DNA of 64,000 nucleotides, from contig CM035229.1 in assembly GCA_020226215.1 (NCBI GenBank), forward strand, positions 82,973,343 to 83,037,342, written 5' to 3'. Shown here piece by piece: positions 50,538 through 62,942 of the stretch. The notes under the pieces were generated by a model. That model worked only from the letters and a program-made list of their open reading frames with translations, was not told the DNA's origin and did not search any database. Source of the stretch: Sindora glabra (taxonomy: Eukaryota; Streptophyta; Magnoliopsida; Fabales; Fabaceae). Numbering within the stretch: position 1 is the first letter of the stretch; every line of letters starts with the position of its first letter. A program made the position numbers and the translations under genes.

Positions 50538-52063
50538 TGTTAGTGTATATGCCCTAAAACCAATCATATTGGTGATTGTAATTTTGAATCATGTTATTTT
50601 AATGACAATTTCAATTATTATATTTATATATATTGTCTGCGTAATATATTTAATTATAATAATAACCTTAGAATAATTGTATTCTTAAATGTCCCTAGTC
50701 ATATATCATTATGGATTAGGTTGCTTTGATATGTTAAGACTAGCATGTGTGAAGACTTATATGGGATATTAAGTTTACACATGAGTACAAGTTAGAGAAC
50801 TTGTATACTGGACCGACCCATATTAAGAACACTACATGGATCGTTATATGAGTGTCATAAGTGGTTTTTAGTGATCATTATTAATATGATTCTTTGACCT
50901 GAGATCACCAAAGTTCCCTACATGTGAGTTTCATATTTTGATACTATTCTATGTCACTAATGGTTAAGTGAATGTAAGGGTAGATATTGGATATGTCACA
51001 TATCATGCAGAGGGGTTTGTGTGATCAAGATGGGATTTGTCCCTCCTATATAACAGGAGTAACATCTATAGGCCCCTTGATTAAGTAAAGCTGAGAAAAT
51101 GCATGATCATGCTCAGATGAATTAACATGAGATGTCGATTACATTTGTTTCAGTCAGCTTACTTAGGAGTCAAGAAACCTTAAGATTGGGCTATACGGGA
51201 ATGACACGGTCCATGTCTCGTGCTCAATCTAGATGTATAGGATAAAAGGACATAAGTGATGATCACGTGTAAAGGTTTAGTCAAATCACCGACTTTCTCA
51301 TTACTTAGGTAATAATGATGTGTTGCTAGATACCAATCATTGTTTATGATCATTAATATGATTAATGGTCATTGCCAACGTAATGAGAGCCTGTAAGGTC
51401 ACACACTTAAAGCTTAGTGAATTTGAAATTAATGGACCAAATTGTTTGGGCTTAATATTTAGGAATTCATGTTATAATTATAAGGCCCAATAGTAAGCCT
51501 ATAATTATACATGGAATAAGGTCCAAATAGGTTAGGTTTTTCTATGCACCTATTTAAATAGGCTTATTGGGTAATAATAGAATTACTATTATTATTCACG
51601 CACCCCAAGCAAAAGCATAGAAAACCCTAGCACCTCTCATTGACCAAAATCTATGAAGAGGCGTAGCTAGCACTCACGCACCCCAAGCAAAAGCATAGAA
51701 AACCCTAGCACCTCTCCTTGACCAAAATCTCTGAAGAGGCGTAGCTAGCACTACGAGGTGTAAGGAGATCAATTCCAACCAGTGTGTATAGCGGACATTC
51801 ATCGGTGATTCACGGGTTCGTGTGGATACCACAGAGGTGCAGCCACATAAACGTTGTATTGGTGATATGATTTACTGGTTTCCATTCCAGTTCGTGATTT
51901 GGAAGCAGATCGGATTTGCTGTAGCGGTCAGAAGATTTTTTGCCGAAAGGTATAAACCCTAATCCCTAATCTATGGCGTTCTAAATTCGCATGGATCCTT
52001 GGTGGAAATCATGCAAAAAATTTTATTCCGCTGTGCATGTATGATGCGCGATTTCCAGCAACA
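50538..52063 (+). mobile_element. Solo-type LTR, copy B
   Basis: Starts TGTTAGTGTATATGCCCTAA and ends CCAGCAACA (1,526 bp). Same family and orientation as copy A, with shared blocks such as TATACGGGAATGACACGGTC and CCTATTTAAATAGGC. It is longer partly because of an internal 78-bp tandem duplication and a longer 3' part. No PBS downstream; no clear target duplication. Confidence 0.75.
51597..51752 (+). repeat. 78-bp tandem duplication inside LTR copy B
   Basis: CACGCACCCCAAGCAAAAGC at 51597 recurs at 51675; the two units run through GAAAACCCTAGCACCTCTC and GAGGCGTAGCTAGCACT with only a few differences. Copy A has one unit. Confidence 0.9.
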
Positions 52064-53251
52064 CAAAACTTAAATAAAGCCTTATATTTATATATCAATT
52101 TTTTCTAGAAATGCATAACCTTATATTTAGCAATGAGTTAATAAAGCATCAATTCTACAAAATATTTAGTGAATATAAATACAAAATTGAAGATTTTACA
52201 AAAATATTTGGTGATCATGCCTCACTAGTTAGAGTATCATTTTAAAGACCTTCTTAGGATTAATAAAGTTTCAAGATGAAATCTATAATTGGTACTACTA
52301 CTTTAATCTTTTTATTTTATATTCTTGCTAGTGGTTTTGTAAAGTTGATCTTAAGGCAATGTCATTTTTGTTTAAATGTCAGTTTTCTATATAAAACTGA
52401 CTTCTAAAAGGTGACTTTTTTTATGATAAACTAAATACCACTTCTAAACTAGAAAATTAACATCTAATTGTAAATGATGTCATCTTACAAAAGAACTATA
52501 ACCTTGGGTGTAGACTTAAATTATGACTAATGTAATAATTTAAAATTCCACATTGAATCCTTCTTAAAAACTAATATATTATGTGACTTATATGTCAATT
52601 TGTGGTAAAAAGATATCTTTTTTTGTGACCTTTTTGAACCACTTTTGCAATATAAGCAACCAACACTAACTTTAAAATCAATTCCAACAACCATTTATAT
52701 ATTAATTGACAATAACAACAGAAATAGATATTGTGTAACTATTGGAGATTTTATATAATCTTTTTCAACTTCCATTTTTACATCAAAATTAACAATGACA
52801 CAAATTGAAAAGAAAAATACAAACAAAACCATGTTATTAACAAATTCAGCATTGTCACATTGTTAAAAGAGGCATATGATGCATTTATTACCCCCATTCA
52901 ATTTTCCTTCAAGGTCACCCAGTGGTGATAGGATAGCTAATATCCATTGAATAGATACCTTATCTATTTTGCATACGATGCACTTTTTACCACTATTCAA
53001 TTTTCCTTTAAGCTTACCAGTGGTGATGGAATAGTTAATACCTTTTGTTGTATAGTAACTTGAGTAGGTACCTTAAAGTTTAAAATCTCTTGCTTAAGTT
53101 TATGGACATTGTTTATATGATGCAAAAAATTAATATCTATTTTCATGGCTGCTTTCTCTATATTTTTATTAATCTAAGTCTTAATTTCTTCTTTAAAAAG
53201 CTTTTTTTTTGTGATAACTAAAGCTTTAGCTTCATCCTTAGTGTTCAACTT
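52064..53251. other. Spacer between LTR copy B and copia-3
   Basis: No gene called. The 3' part, read on minus from 53251, has protein-like stretches (NTKDEAKALVITKKKLFKEE) broken by stops, so copia-3 may have inserted into an older decayed coding or TE sequence. Confidence 0.35.
52872..53072 (+). repeat. Tandem duplication, ~99-bp period
   Basis: GCATATGATGCATTTATTAC at 52872 and GCATACGATGCACTTTTTAC at 52971 start two related units, both containing ATTCAATTTTCCTT, AGTGGTGAT and GGTACCTT/AGATACCTT. Confidence 0.8.
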
Positions 53252-53797
53252 TGTTAGAAGTCATTATCAAATCTCTTTCCATTTATTGTTGCATAGAAGA
53301 TTTGCTACTTGCTAACCAATTTGTGATTCAAGTAGCAAATTAAAGGCAAGTAAGGTAATCAACATGACTTTAGTCAAGGAAGCCATTTAGTGCAATAGGA
53401 AGAGTTAAAATATTCCATTAAATAAATAGGTAAAAGAAAGAACTAATTTAATGCATGACAAAAAGCATGGCCATTTAGTGTAAGAGCAATCTAAGCAGCA
53501 AGTGAAAATCTTAATCATATTAGTTTCTAATTTTAAGTTATTTTTACGAGTGTTTCTATGTTATAATAAGTATATTTTATGTAATATATCAAACATTTGA
53601 GTGATTTAAATTATATTTTATACTTGCCACTTAGATAGATCTTGTATATTAAAAATTATCATACAATTATAATTAATATCTAAGTATTTCTAAATAATTA
53701 TAATTTCTTTGTTCTAATAAATATTTTTTTATAGTCAACTGAGAATTTATAAGTTTATCATTTTCTATTACTCAATTACCTAGCATTTTATTAAACA
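53252..53797 (+). repeat. copia-3 5' LTR
   Basis: 546 bp, TGTTAGAAGTC...AAACA. Matches 58055-58621 along its length, e.g. ATAGAAGATTTGCTAC, AAATTAAAGGCAAGTAAGG and AATTTATAAGTTTATCATTT. Confidence 0.9.
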
Positions 53798-53800
53798 ATT

Positions 53801-53811
53801 TGGTATCAAAG
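53801..53811 (+). other. copia-3 primer-binding site
   Basis: TGGTATCAAAG, 3 bp after the 5' LTR. Close to TGGTATCAGAG, complementary to the 3' end of initiator tRNA-Met. Confidence 0.8.
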
Positions 53812-54039
53812 TTAGGTGATTAAGGACTAGTTTCTAAGGAATGATGCTTGGACAAATTCTACTCATGTACAGTTTGAGACTATAAGTTTACTTGATTTAG
53901 GTCAAGTGAGTAATTTTTTTTGTAAAAAAAATTACAATGATGGAATTATAATTTATCAAGAGCATTGAGCAGTTAAATAACAATAATTATGGCAAGTGTT
54001 TAACATGCATAGAATCACACTTATAAAAATAAAATCTTT

Positions 54040-57000
54040 CGGAGGTTATGAATGGCGATGAGACTATAAAACTAAAACAAGGAGATGTTAAAATATTAAA
54101 AATATGGCAAATAAAGGTAGAGAAAGCTATCGTTACAATCAAGACTATTGTAGATAAGGAAATAATGGAACATATTAGAGTTATGAAGAATCCTAAAGAA
54201 GTTTATGATACTTTTGCTTTTTAGTTCGTAAAAAAGAATAATACTTCACTCCAATTGTTGAAAAATGAGTTAATGTCTATGTCACAAGGTGACAATACAA
54301 TGAACCAATATTATTCAAAAATTAAATCCATTTATTGTAACATAGCAAAAATAAATCCAAAGTTAAAAATTTTGAAAGCTTGTATAAAAAGAATAATCAT
54401 TCATGACTTGTAATCAAAATATAGAGGTTTTATAATAGTAGTACAAGGATGGCTTACTTAACTATCTTTGAAGGAGTTCGAAAACATATTAATAGCTAAA
54501 AAGTTACTAGCATGACAATTAGCTAGAGTGTCACTAAAAGGCAAAGAAGAATCACTTTTTGGTGGCATCAGTAAAGGTAAGGTTAAAGGATGGAAGAGAA
54601 CAAAAAGGAGAAATAATAACTAGAGGTAACAAGATCCAAGTTAATGGAACACATAAGCAGGCGGAGTACTATAACAACATAATTAGAAGTATCCTATAGC
54701 AAACAAACACCACAATGATGAGTGCTACAATTATGGTAGGAAGGGTCATTATGCCAAAAATTGTTAATCTAAGAAGTAAAATGTTGAAGGAAACATGGCA
54801 ACATCTAGCAGCCATGGAAAAAAGTTATGAAAATGAAAATTAATAGGATGTTGAAGCATAGTTTGTTATGATGGAGCCAATTGAAGAATATTTCTCCAAT
54901 AGAGAGGAAAAAGTTAATTTTATGCAAAAAAATTAACATTGATGTTTTTTATTAGAAAAGTACTACAATAAGAATTGGATCATTAACTCTAAGTGTTCAA
55001 ACCATATAAGTGGTGATAAAGATAAATTGGAGGATGTTTGAGAGTATAGAGGCTAATGAATATGGTAACTTTTAAAAATTCTAAAGTTCTAATCAATCAT
55101 ATTGGTAAAACAGCAATAACACCCTATTGTAATTTTTAAGAAGTGCAACTTGATAATGTCTACTATGTACTTGGTATGAAGAAGATTCTATTGTCAATAG
55201 CATAATTAGTAGATGAAGGAAATTTTATTCTATTTAAGCCTATAGATGTGAAGGTGTACAAAGATATGAAGGTGTTAGGGACACAAGTCATAGCTAGACA
55301 ATGGCTAGAATTTGTCTATATAATGTTTATAGAAGCATCATATCTAGATAAATCTTAGAAGAATGAGATAGTTAATTTTTGCCATGTATGTTTATGATAT
55401 GTCAAATATCAAAAGCTCAAAGTGATGATGACAAAATTTATATTGAAAGGACTTCCCTAACTAGAAGTTTTTGGTGATATAGTTTATGTTGGATGTCAAT
55501 ATAGTAAGGCCCATCAATTATCATAAGTGAAATCAAACTATATAGTAAAAAAGCCATTAGCATTAGTACACTTAGATGTTTTTTAGCTAGTGAAACAATC
55601 TTCAATTGGCAGCATGAACTACATGATTGGTTTCATTGATGATTTCTTAAGGTATATTTTGGCATCCTTTATCAAAGAAAAATTTAAAGCCTTGAATAAG
55701 TTTAAGAATTTCAAGGAATTAGTCAAAGCTAAAGCTGAAAGAAGGATAAAATGTTTTTACACAAATAATGGTGGAGAATATACCTCAACAGAATTCTTAA
55801 ACTATCTTAAGGAGTTCAAGATAAGGCAATAATTCATATGTCCTAACATTCCACAACAAAATGGAGTTGCTGAAAGGATGAATCATTACTTTACTAGAAT
55901 TTGTTGTAGCATATGAAATGCTAAAAATATACTAGAATAGTATTAGGTAGAGCATGTGAAAATTGCAGCTTATATCATTAATTGATTACTGCCAACGAGC
56001 TTGGAATTTACCTAGCTATTTGAAAATTTATGGAATATGAAACCTATAGTTAGTTATTTCAAAGTATTTGACTATATGTGCTATGTATTTGTTCTTGATT
56101 ATTTAAAAACTAAGTTTGACATAAAGGCTTTGAAGTGTACCTTTATCAAATATAATGAAAAAAGAAAAAGGTGGAGATGCTATGATCTAATCATAAGTAA
56201 ATGCCATGTTTCTAGAAATGTAATGTTTGATGAGGCATCATTCTAATAGTGCTCATAACATGTGATATTACTTAATTCAAAGGAAACTAAAGATATGTTG
56301 CATGAAAAGATAGGTGAACAAGATCAAAAAAATGGATGTCTTGAAAAGCTCACACTATCAAATAAGTTAACATTGGAAGAAAAAAAGAAAGCTTATGGTA
56401 AACTAGTGTATACCAACAACCAATAAAGATAATAATGATAAAGTTGAAAGTAGTTTAAGGCCACTACTTAAAAGATTAACAAGACAGAGAAAGCCTAACT
56501 CCAAATATGCTAAGGTGGCATCAATTGAAGAAAAAAGCATCATTAAACTATTTACTTTTGAGAAGTTAACTAAAATGATAGAATGGAGACAAGTAATGGA
56601 GAAGGAAATTGAAGCTTTAAGTAAGAATGAAACTTAGGATTTAGTTCCAAAGCTAAAAGATGTACAACCTATTTTATGCAAATGGGTGTACAAAGTAAAA
56701 ACTCATTTTGATAGGATAATGGAGAGATATAAAGATTAACTAGTTGCTCATGGATTCTTATAACAATATGGATTGGATTATGATGAAACCTTCAATTTAG
56801 TAGCAAAGATCATAATAGTATCTATATTGTTAGCACTTGATGTCAAGAACACTTTCCTCTATGGTGAATTACATTAAGAAATTTATATAGAGAAACCATA
56901 AGGATTTTGAAGTATAACTCATCCAAAATTTATGTGTAAGTTGCATAAGGCACTTTAAAGGTTAAAATAAACACCAAGGGCATGTTATGAAAAAATTGTT

Positions 57001-57960
57001 GAGTTTTTGGTTCAAATTAACTTCTCTCTCATATCAGTAGATTCTAGTTAATTCATGAAAGAATGAGTTAGAAAGTTAACAATTGTGCTTATGATTATGG
57101 ATGATTTGATCATCACAAGAGATGACAATAAAGAAATTTATCAAACTAAAGAAAAATTTTGCAATTTGTTTCTAAATGAAAGAACTTGGTGAACTTAAAC
57201 ACTTTTTATGGCTTGAAATTGACAAAAATAAAAATGGATTATTTTTTTGTTAACACAAGTATGTGAAAGACTTATTAAAGAAATTTGGAATATCAGATTG
57301 CAACCTATTTTAACTTTACTAGAGCCTAATGTCAAGTTGTATGCAACAGAAGGGAAAGATTTGGACGATCCTACCATGTACCATCAGCTAGTTAGTAGCT
57401 TAACCCATCTAACTTTAACATATCAAAATATTGCTCATGCAATTAGGATAGTAAGTTAATTTATGTAAAATTAGAAAAACTCTTATTTGGAAGTATTCAA
57501 CATATCTTAAGATATTTGAAAGGAACTATAGACTTTGGTCTCTTAAACAAAAGAGATGTATGCAAATTAGTTAGCTATTGTGATGTTGACTATATAGGTA
57601 ATCAAGACACAAGACGATATACCATTGGTTATGTATTCAATCTTAAGTTTGAGGCAATTTTATAATGCAATAAAAGATAACCAATTGTGTCATTATTAAC
57701 CAATGAAGTAGAATACTAGGTAGCAGGAATGGCAACTCAAGAGAAACCATAGTTAGTATAATTATTAAAAATTCTTCATCAGCCAATTCATTAAGCAACT
57801 TAGCTACACTGTGAAAACCAATTAGCAATTCAACTAACTAAGAATCTTGTCTTCATATGAGAACAAAGCATATGGAAGTGCATTATCATTTTGTTCAATA
57901 GAAAGTACTTCAAGGAGAAATAGAGATGCATAAGGTAAGCACAAAGAATCAAGTAATTAA
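54040..57960 (+). pseudogene. copia-3 gag-pol, decayed
   Basis: Gag at about 54040-54770, ending in a zinc knuckle CYNYGRKGHYAKNC (CX2-X4HX4C, with its second Cys replaced by Tyr as written). Integrase core open at 55590-55832 (MIGFIDDFLRY, then FYTNNGGEYTSTEFLNYL); the Asp expected in the S/TDNGGE site reads Asn. It continues in another frame with IPQQNGVAERMN at about 55850-55880. RT at about 56650-57240: WVYKVKTHFDRIMERYK, DVKNTFLYGEL, and MIMDDLIITRDD where YVDD is expected. RNase H at about 57480-57900. Order INT-RT-RH is copia. Numerous stops; no product expected. Confidence 0.85.
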
Positions 57961-58043
57961 CATATTTACTAACGAACTCAATGTAGAAAAGGTTGCAAAG
58001 TTTCAAAAGTTACTTGACATGATACCTGAAAAGAGACTTAATG

Positions 58044-58054
58044 ATGAGGGGAAG
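58044..58054 (+). other. copia-3 polypurine tract
   Basis: ATGAGGGGAAG directly before the 3' LTR TG. Confidence 0.8.
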
Positions 58055-58621
58055 TGTTAAAAGTCATCATCAAATCTCTTTCCATCTATTATTTGCATAG
58101 AAGATTTGCTACTAACCAACCAACTTGTGATTTATAGGCAACAAATTAAAGGCAAGTAAGGCAATTAACACAACCTTAGTTAAGGAAGCCATTTGGTGAA
58201 GAGTTGAAATTAGCACCCATTCCATTGAATAAATAGGTAAAAGAAAGGATTACATTTAATGCATGGCAATAAGCATGGCCTTTGGTACAAAAGCAAGCCA
58301 AGCATCAAATGAAAAATTTAAGCATATTGGCTTCTAATTTTAAGTGATTCTTATGAGCTTTTCCTTATTATAGTGAGTACATTTTGAGTGTATTATATAT
58401 TAAGCATTGAAGTGATTTAAAGTATATTTTATATTTGTTACTTGAATGGATCTTATACATAAAAAATCATCATACAATTGTAATTAGTATTTGAGTATTT
58501 TTAAATAAATGTAATTTTTTTATTCTAGTGAGTAAAATTTAAATATTCTCTTTTGTAGTCAATTAAGAATTTATAAGTTTATCATTTTCTTTTACTCAAT
58601 TATCCAACATTCTACTCAACA
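58055..58621 (+). repeat. copia-3 3' LTR
   Basis: 567 bp, TGTTAAAAGTC...CAACA; partner of 53252-53797. Confidence 0.9.
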
Positions 58622-60393
58622 AACTCCTTCTTCAACTCGAACTATCATAAAAATATTACATAACATTATTGGATTACAAGAGGCATATGATTTCATGATA
58701 TATATTTTTAGGGAAATTTTGATATGAAAATCATTTTTCACAATGTACAATTTCCTTGGGATAGAAAATTGATAATGAATAAGTAAAAAGTTGTTGTATT
58801 AGGCTGCATGTTGACTTTATTATAAGATACTAATTAAAAGGGGTTGATTGAAGTTGAAAAGAGGAGAATTCAAGTATAATAATTGACTAGGGAAATTATA
58901 AGAGTTATATAATTTATCTAATAATTTGATTTCTATAATAATAATTGCAAAACACCTTGTATAATTTTACACCATCAAGTACATATATAATTTACTAAAA
59001 AAAGCTCACATCAATATTGCATGCGTGGCCACTAGAACATAATTATATAGAAGCGAATGAAGCATGCCTATTTACTTGCAGATATCATCCAGTATAGACT
59101 AATAAATTCAAGTCATTTTGTTTACATGAAAAAAAGGGCAAATGTAACATATTTTGAGAAAAACCCCTGGATGGGATGTCAATGAAATGCACGTATATTT
59201 TAATATGATGACAATATAAAAATAATGACATGTATACTAGATAAAAAGCCTACACCCACTTATAAGTACAAGTGTATCTCAATATAAAATTTGAATTCAG
59301 TTTTACATTATAAGCATATTCAAGTTCTCACGAAAAGAAATATCTTAGGTTCCCAAAGGGATTCGAGATTAAAAGCAATGGGTGAGAGCAAGATGTTTAA
59401 TTAGAGACTACATAGTTTAAAAAGACAAATAAAACTGGGCAAGGATAGGGAGAAAACACAGGTAGAAATTAGAAAGGAAAGAGAAAGAAAATTGAAATAG
59501 AGAGATTAAAGCGAAAAAGGTTCGCATCGAACTATTAGTTAGAGATCTGGCCATATAAAAGTGGGCATCCTCTCTTTACAATATAATCAGTAATATATTT
59601 ATTATAGATTATATAAATCTATAATACATATTACTGATTATATTGTAAAGAGAGGATGTCCACTTTTATATGATTATATTTATGCAAGGAAAATTTTGTT
59701 ATATATCATAAATAGCAAAAATGCAAATTAAACTAAGTTATTTCAATAACAATTTCATCGAAAGATTTGGATGTCCACACAAAATAAATAGCAATACTTA
59801 ATAGTAAAAGTGTAAACATCCAAGTGATTACCAAATTGATCCAACCAAGTTCGTACCAAAATACAAATTGTTAGAAATTTCTAATAATCAAGTTACTATA
59901 ATAAATACACTACTTGATAAGTCCCACCTTCATACCAAAATAATATAAATGTATAGTTTCACAATCCGTGAGTAGTTTTCCACTCAACTAGATGAAATGA
60001 AATTAGTTTACATAAGCTAAAGTATCTTTAAAACCAACGAAGAAATATACATGCACATCATTGTTTCAATATTAAACGAGCAAGAACTTGAAAAGGGTCG
60101 ATACTGTCATATTTTCAGGTCTTAATTTAGTTATTATACACAGTGAACCTATGATATACAAATGTAAGCTCTAGAAACATTACATGTAAACCTATAACTG
60201 CAGGTTATTCAACACTATAAACTTCAATTCCAACTTAGATATGCATCGGATTAATAAGTCAAATCCACAAGATAAAAACATATAATACAAAAATAGAACA
60301 CAATATGTTAGTAGTAATGAGTGGCAGTGTTTATAAATGTTAAACAATCTAAGAGAAAATAATTTTTCTGAAAAAATGAAAAAGAAAACTAAC
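58622..60393. other. Intergenic spacer
   Basis: No gene recognised. Contains the hairpin at 59552-59672. Downstream exons of the relic at 60394-60705 would be expected here on minus but none is recognisable. Confidence 0.4.
59552..59672. repeat. Near-perfect 121-bp hairpin (foldback MITE or small-RNA-like)
   Basis: The left arm CATATAAAAGTGGGCATCCT and following (59552-59610) is matched by the reverse complement of 59616-59672, reading CATATAAAAGTGGACATCCT. Arms are about 57-59 bp with one mismatch in the outer part and a small indel near the tip; the loop is about 5 nt (ATATA). Flanking bases do not continue the pairing and no clear target duplication is seen. Could be a foldback MITE. The long, nearly perfect stem would yield siRNA rather than a typical miRNA if transcribed. 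Confidence 0.92.
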
Positions 60394-60705
60394 CTTAGCT
60401 TCTGCACGATACTTGTTAATCCCGATTAGCATTTTTTCAACCCTGATGTCTTCTTCTTTTCCTAAAAAATTTTCGTCTGTAGCTTAGCTGGTTGTGTTTC
60501 CAAAGCCTGAGTCATTTTCAACGCTTTTTTCTCTCTTTTTGCAATCTGTAAGCAAGCTAGCCACGTTTAACTCTGACGCACTCAGCTGACAAACCTGTAT
60601 CTCAACTTTGATTTCAGCATCTTGAGCCTCAAGCCTTCTCAAAATGATCCAATTTAAGCAATCTTGTAATAAACACCCTAGTATATGCATTCCAAATTAT
60701 GCAGC
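60394..60705 (-). pseudogene. Gene relic: exon-like frame with one stop and a donor site
   Basis: On minus, a frame from about 60690 runs 68 codons (RRLEAQDAEIKVEIQVCQLS in the middle, ENDSGFGNTTS at the end), meets TAA at 60484-60486, and continues open in the same frame for 30 codons (LGKEEDIRVEKMLIGINKYR) to AAG|GTTAGT at 60394/60393, a good splice donor. Hydrophilic, Glu/Lys-rich, coiled-coil-like composition. The same frame resuming after a single stop suggests a pseudogenised exon, or a real gene end followed by chance. Family not recognised. Confidence 0.4.
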
Positions 60706-60732
60706 ACGATATCTTCTGGTTCTCTGTCATCA

Positions 60733-60880
60733 CGGACTTTCCACAATTTTATAGCTAGTATTAACAATATAGTCGGGGAGAGGTTCTGGGTTTGGTGTGA
60801 ACACGAAAGGCTCAACGATGTTATCGTTAGAATCCGTCTCGGCTTTCGTTGACTGGAGTTTCAGAGTCGTTCGCTTGTAT
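60733..60880 (-). pseudogene. Gene relic, upstream piece
   Basis: An open minus stretch with protein-like content (STKAETDSNDNIVEPFVF, then TPNPEPLPDY) ending VESP and TGA at 60730-60732, just 5' of the relic exon. It has no ATG. GC is above background. It may be part of the same lost gene or its leader. Family not recognised. Confidence 0.3.
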
Positions 60881-62942
60881 TTGTTTTATTATGCATTGGA
60901 ATGGTTGGACAATAAAACAAAAATCGAGGGATTAAAAAATAAAAGTAAAAGAATAAATGGGAATTTAAAATATTGACATTACTAGAAATAAATAAAAATG
61001 GTGGACCATTTCAAACAATGGTTCATCCACCACGTCTTTGTCCAAGTATTAAATATTTCAATTGATAATAAAAAGAAAAGAAATTAAGATATTAATATAG
61101 TATATATTTGATGTCCACACACACACATAAAATTTACTCATTTAGTAGAAAAAAAGGAAAAGAAAATATTTATATTACCTCGTTTTTTATTTTGATATGT
61201 AAATTTATTCTCTACTAACTTTACTGTTTTGATAGAGGAGAAAAATATTTGAATTTGAATATTAATTTCTCTCTTCAGTTAAGATATAAACTGCGCCCTA
61301 AACAATGATACCTTAATCATTATGGATAGAATCTCAATTTTAAAAAAATTGCATTTTAAATTCTAATTCTACGCAAATGGAAATTGACGAACAAAATAGT
61401 AATGAATGCAACTAATTTTTTTTTTCTTGTAGGTGATTAATCGATTCCCTTCTTAAATTATTAATCTATAGCCCAACATCAAACCTGTCCCGGGTAGAAG
61501 ATGTCATACTACGTCACCAAAATATAAAATACTGTTATGGTCAAAGTTTTCTTCAAAATTTTGGTTTTCTTTTCTGAATTTTTTTTCTTCGTCTTGTAAT
61601 TGATCTTAAATGTTTAAAACAAAAGACCAAATTTTTATGGTGAATATTGGAGAAAAAATCAATTCATAATTAACTTAAAAATAGAACAATAATGTTGTTA
61701 ATTTATAGTATATTTAATGTCATTCTTATATGTTATCCACAAGCTTTTCATCGTAATTTTTTCTTTTTTTGATTGACTAATCAAGTATGTATTGAAAGGT
61801 AGGGAAAGAAAAGAAAAACTTCTTAATTACCTTCCATATATTTTCATACCCTAATATGTATATCTTTTGTAAAACTATTATTTTGATAAATGCTGGAAAT
61901 ATTTGTAAATCTGTATCCACCCATTTTTTTCCAATTAGTTGATGGCCCATAGCGGGCAAGGAATAAATTGTTATAATGATCTTAATAAAATTTTTAGTAG
62001 TTCATAATTTCACATAATAGAAAAAGTTGATGAAACATTTACTTTCAACTCTGTTTGAAATGAAAATTTTCAATAGGAAACGTCTACAATAAATATAATA
62101 TTGACATTTGGATTATGTTTCAACTAATTTCTAATACTGTCGTCTAAATTTTTAAAATAAAATATAAATAAACTCATCACTTATTTTTTTCATAGGTAAG
62201 AATGGAATAATGTGAAGTGTCTTATAACATATGCAATATATAATACTTGTTAAAATTGATAAATTTGTTAAGTGCCTTAGGATTGACCAATATTCCTTAA
62301 AAGTATTATTAGAATACCAATTTTCAATTTTAGTTTGCAATTAGGAATTTTCAAATATATTATACTATATTTAGTATTATGGAATATAGAATGGAATGAA
62401 AATGAATAAAATGGAAAAGGTTTATTTAGTAAACACTATAAAATGGAAATGCCCAATCCTAAGGAATAACCATTTTATCAAATTGTGAAATCTTTATTTT
62501 ATAACAAAAGTGATGGAATGGTCATTCTATTATTTATGGAATAGATTTTTTGTATTTTTATCCCTCACAACTTTAATATATTCCAACATTATCTTTATTA
62601 ATAAATAATAAAATAATATCTATTTTTGGTATTATATTATTAGAATGTTTTATTAATTATATTTTTAATAATAAAAATTAAAATAAAATATTTTATACTT
62701 TTATACAAAAATTACTTAATATAAAAATTGGTAAATTAAATTTTTTAGACTTTTTATTATAATTTTTTTAATTATAACAATAATAATCGTGATTTCATAT
62801 TGAATTATAAAAAAATCTATAAATGAATAAAAAAATCATTTTTCATATAAATATGATTTCTATTTTACATTTTCTTTCTATTTTTAAGGATACTATTTTC
62901 ATATAAATAGAAATTTTCTCCAATTCTTCTAGCAGCATTCTT

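Larger units (their letters stand above)
53252..58621 (+). mobile_element. Full-length Ty1/copia retrotransposon copia-3
   Basis: Structurally complete element of 5,370 bp: 5' LTR, PBS, decayed gag-pol, polypurine tract, 3' LTR. Flanking pentamers AACTT (53247-53251) and AACTC (58622-58626) are a plausible target duplication with one change. LTRs are visibly diverged, so the insertion is old. Confidence 0.9.
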
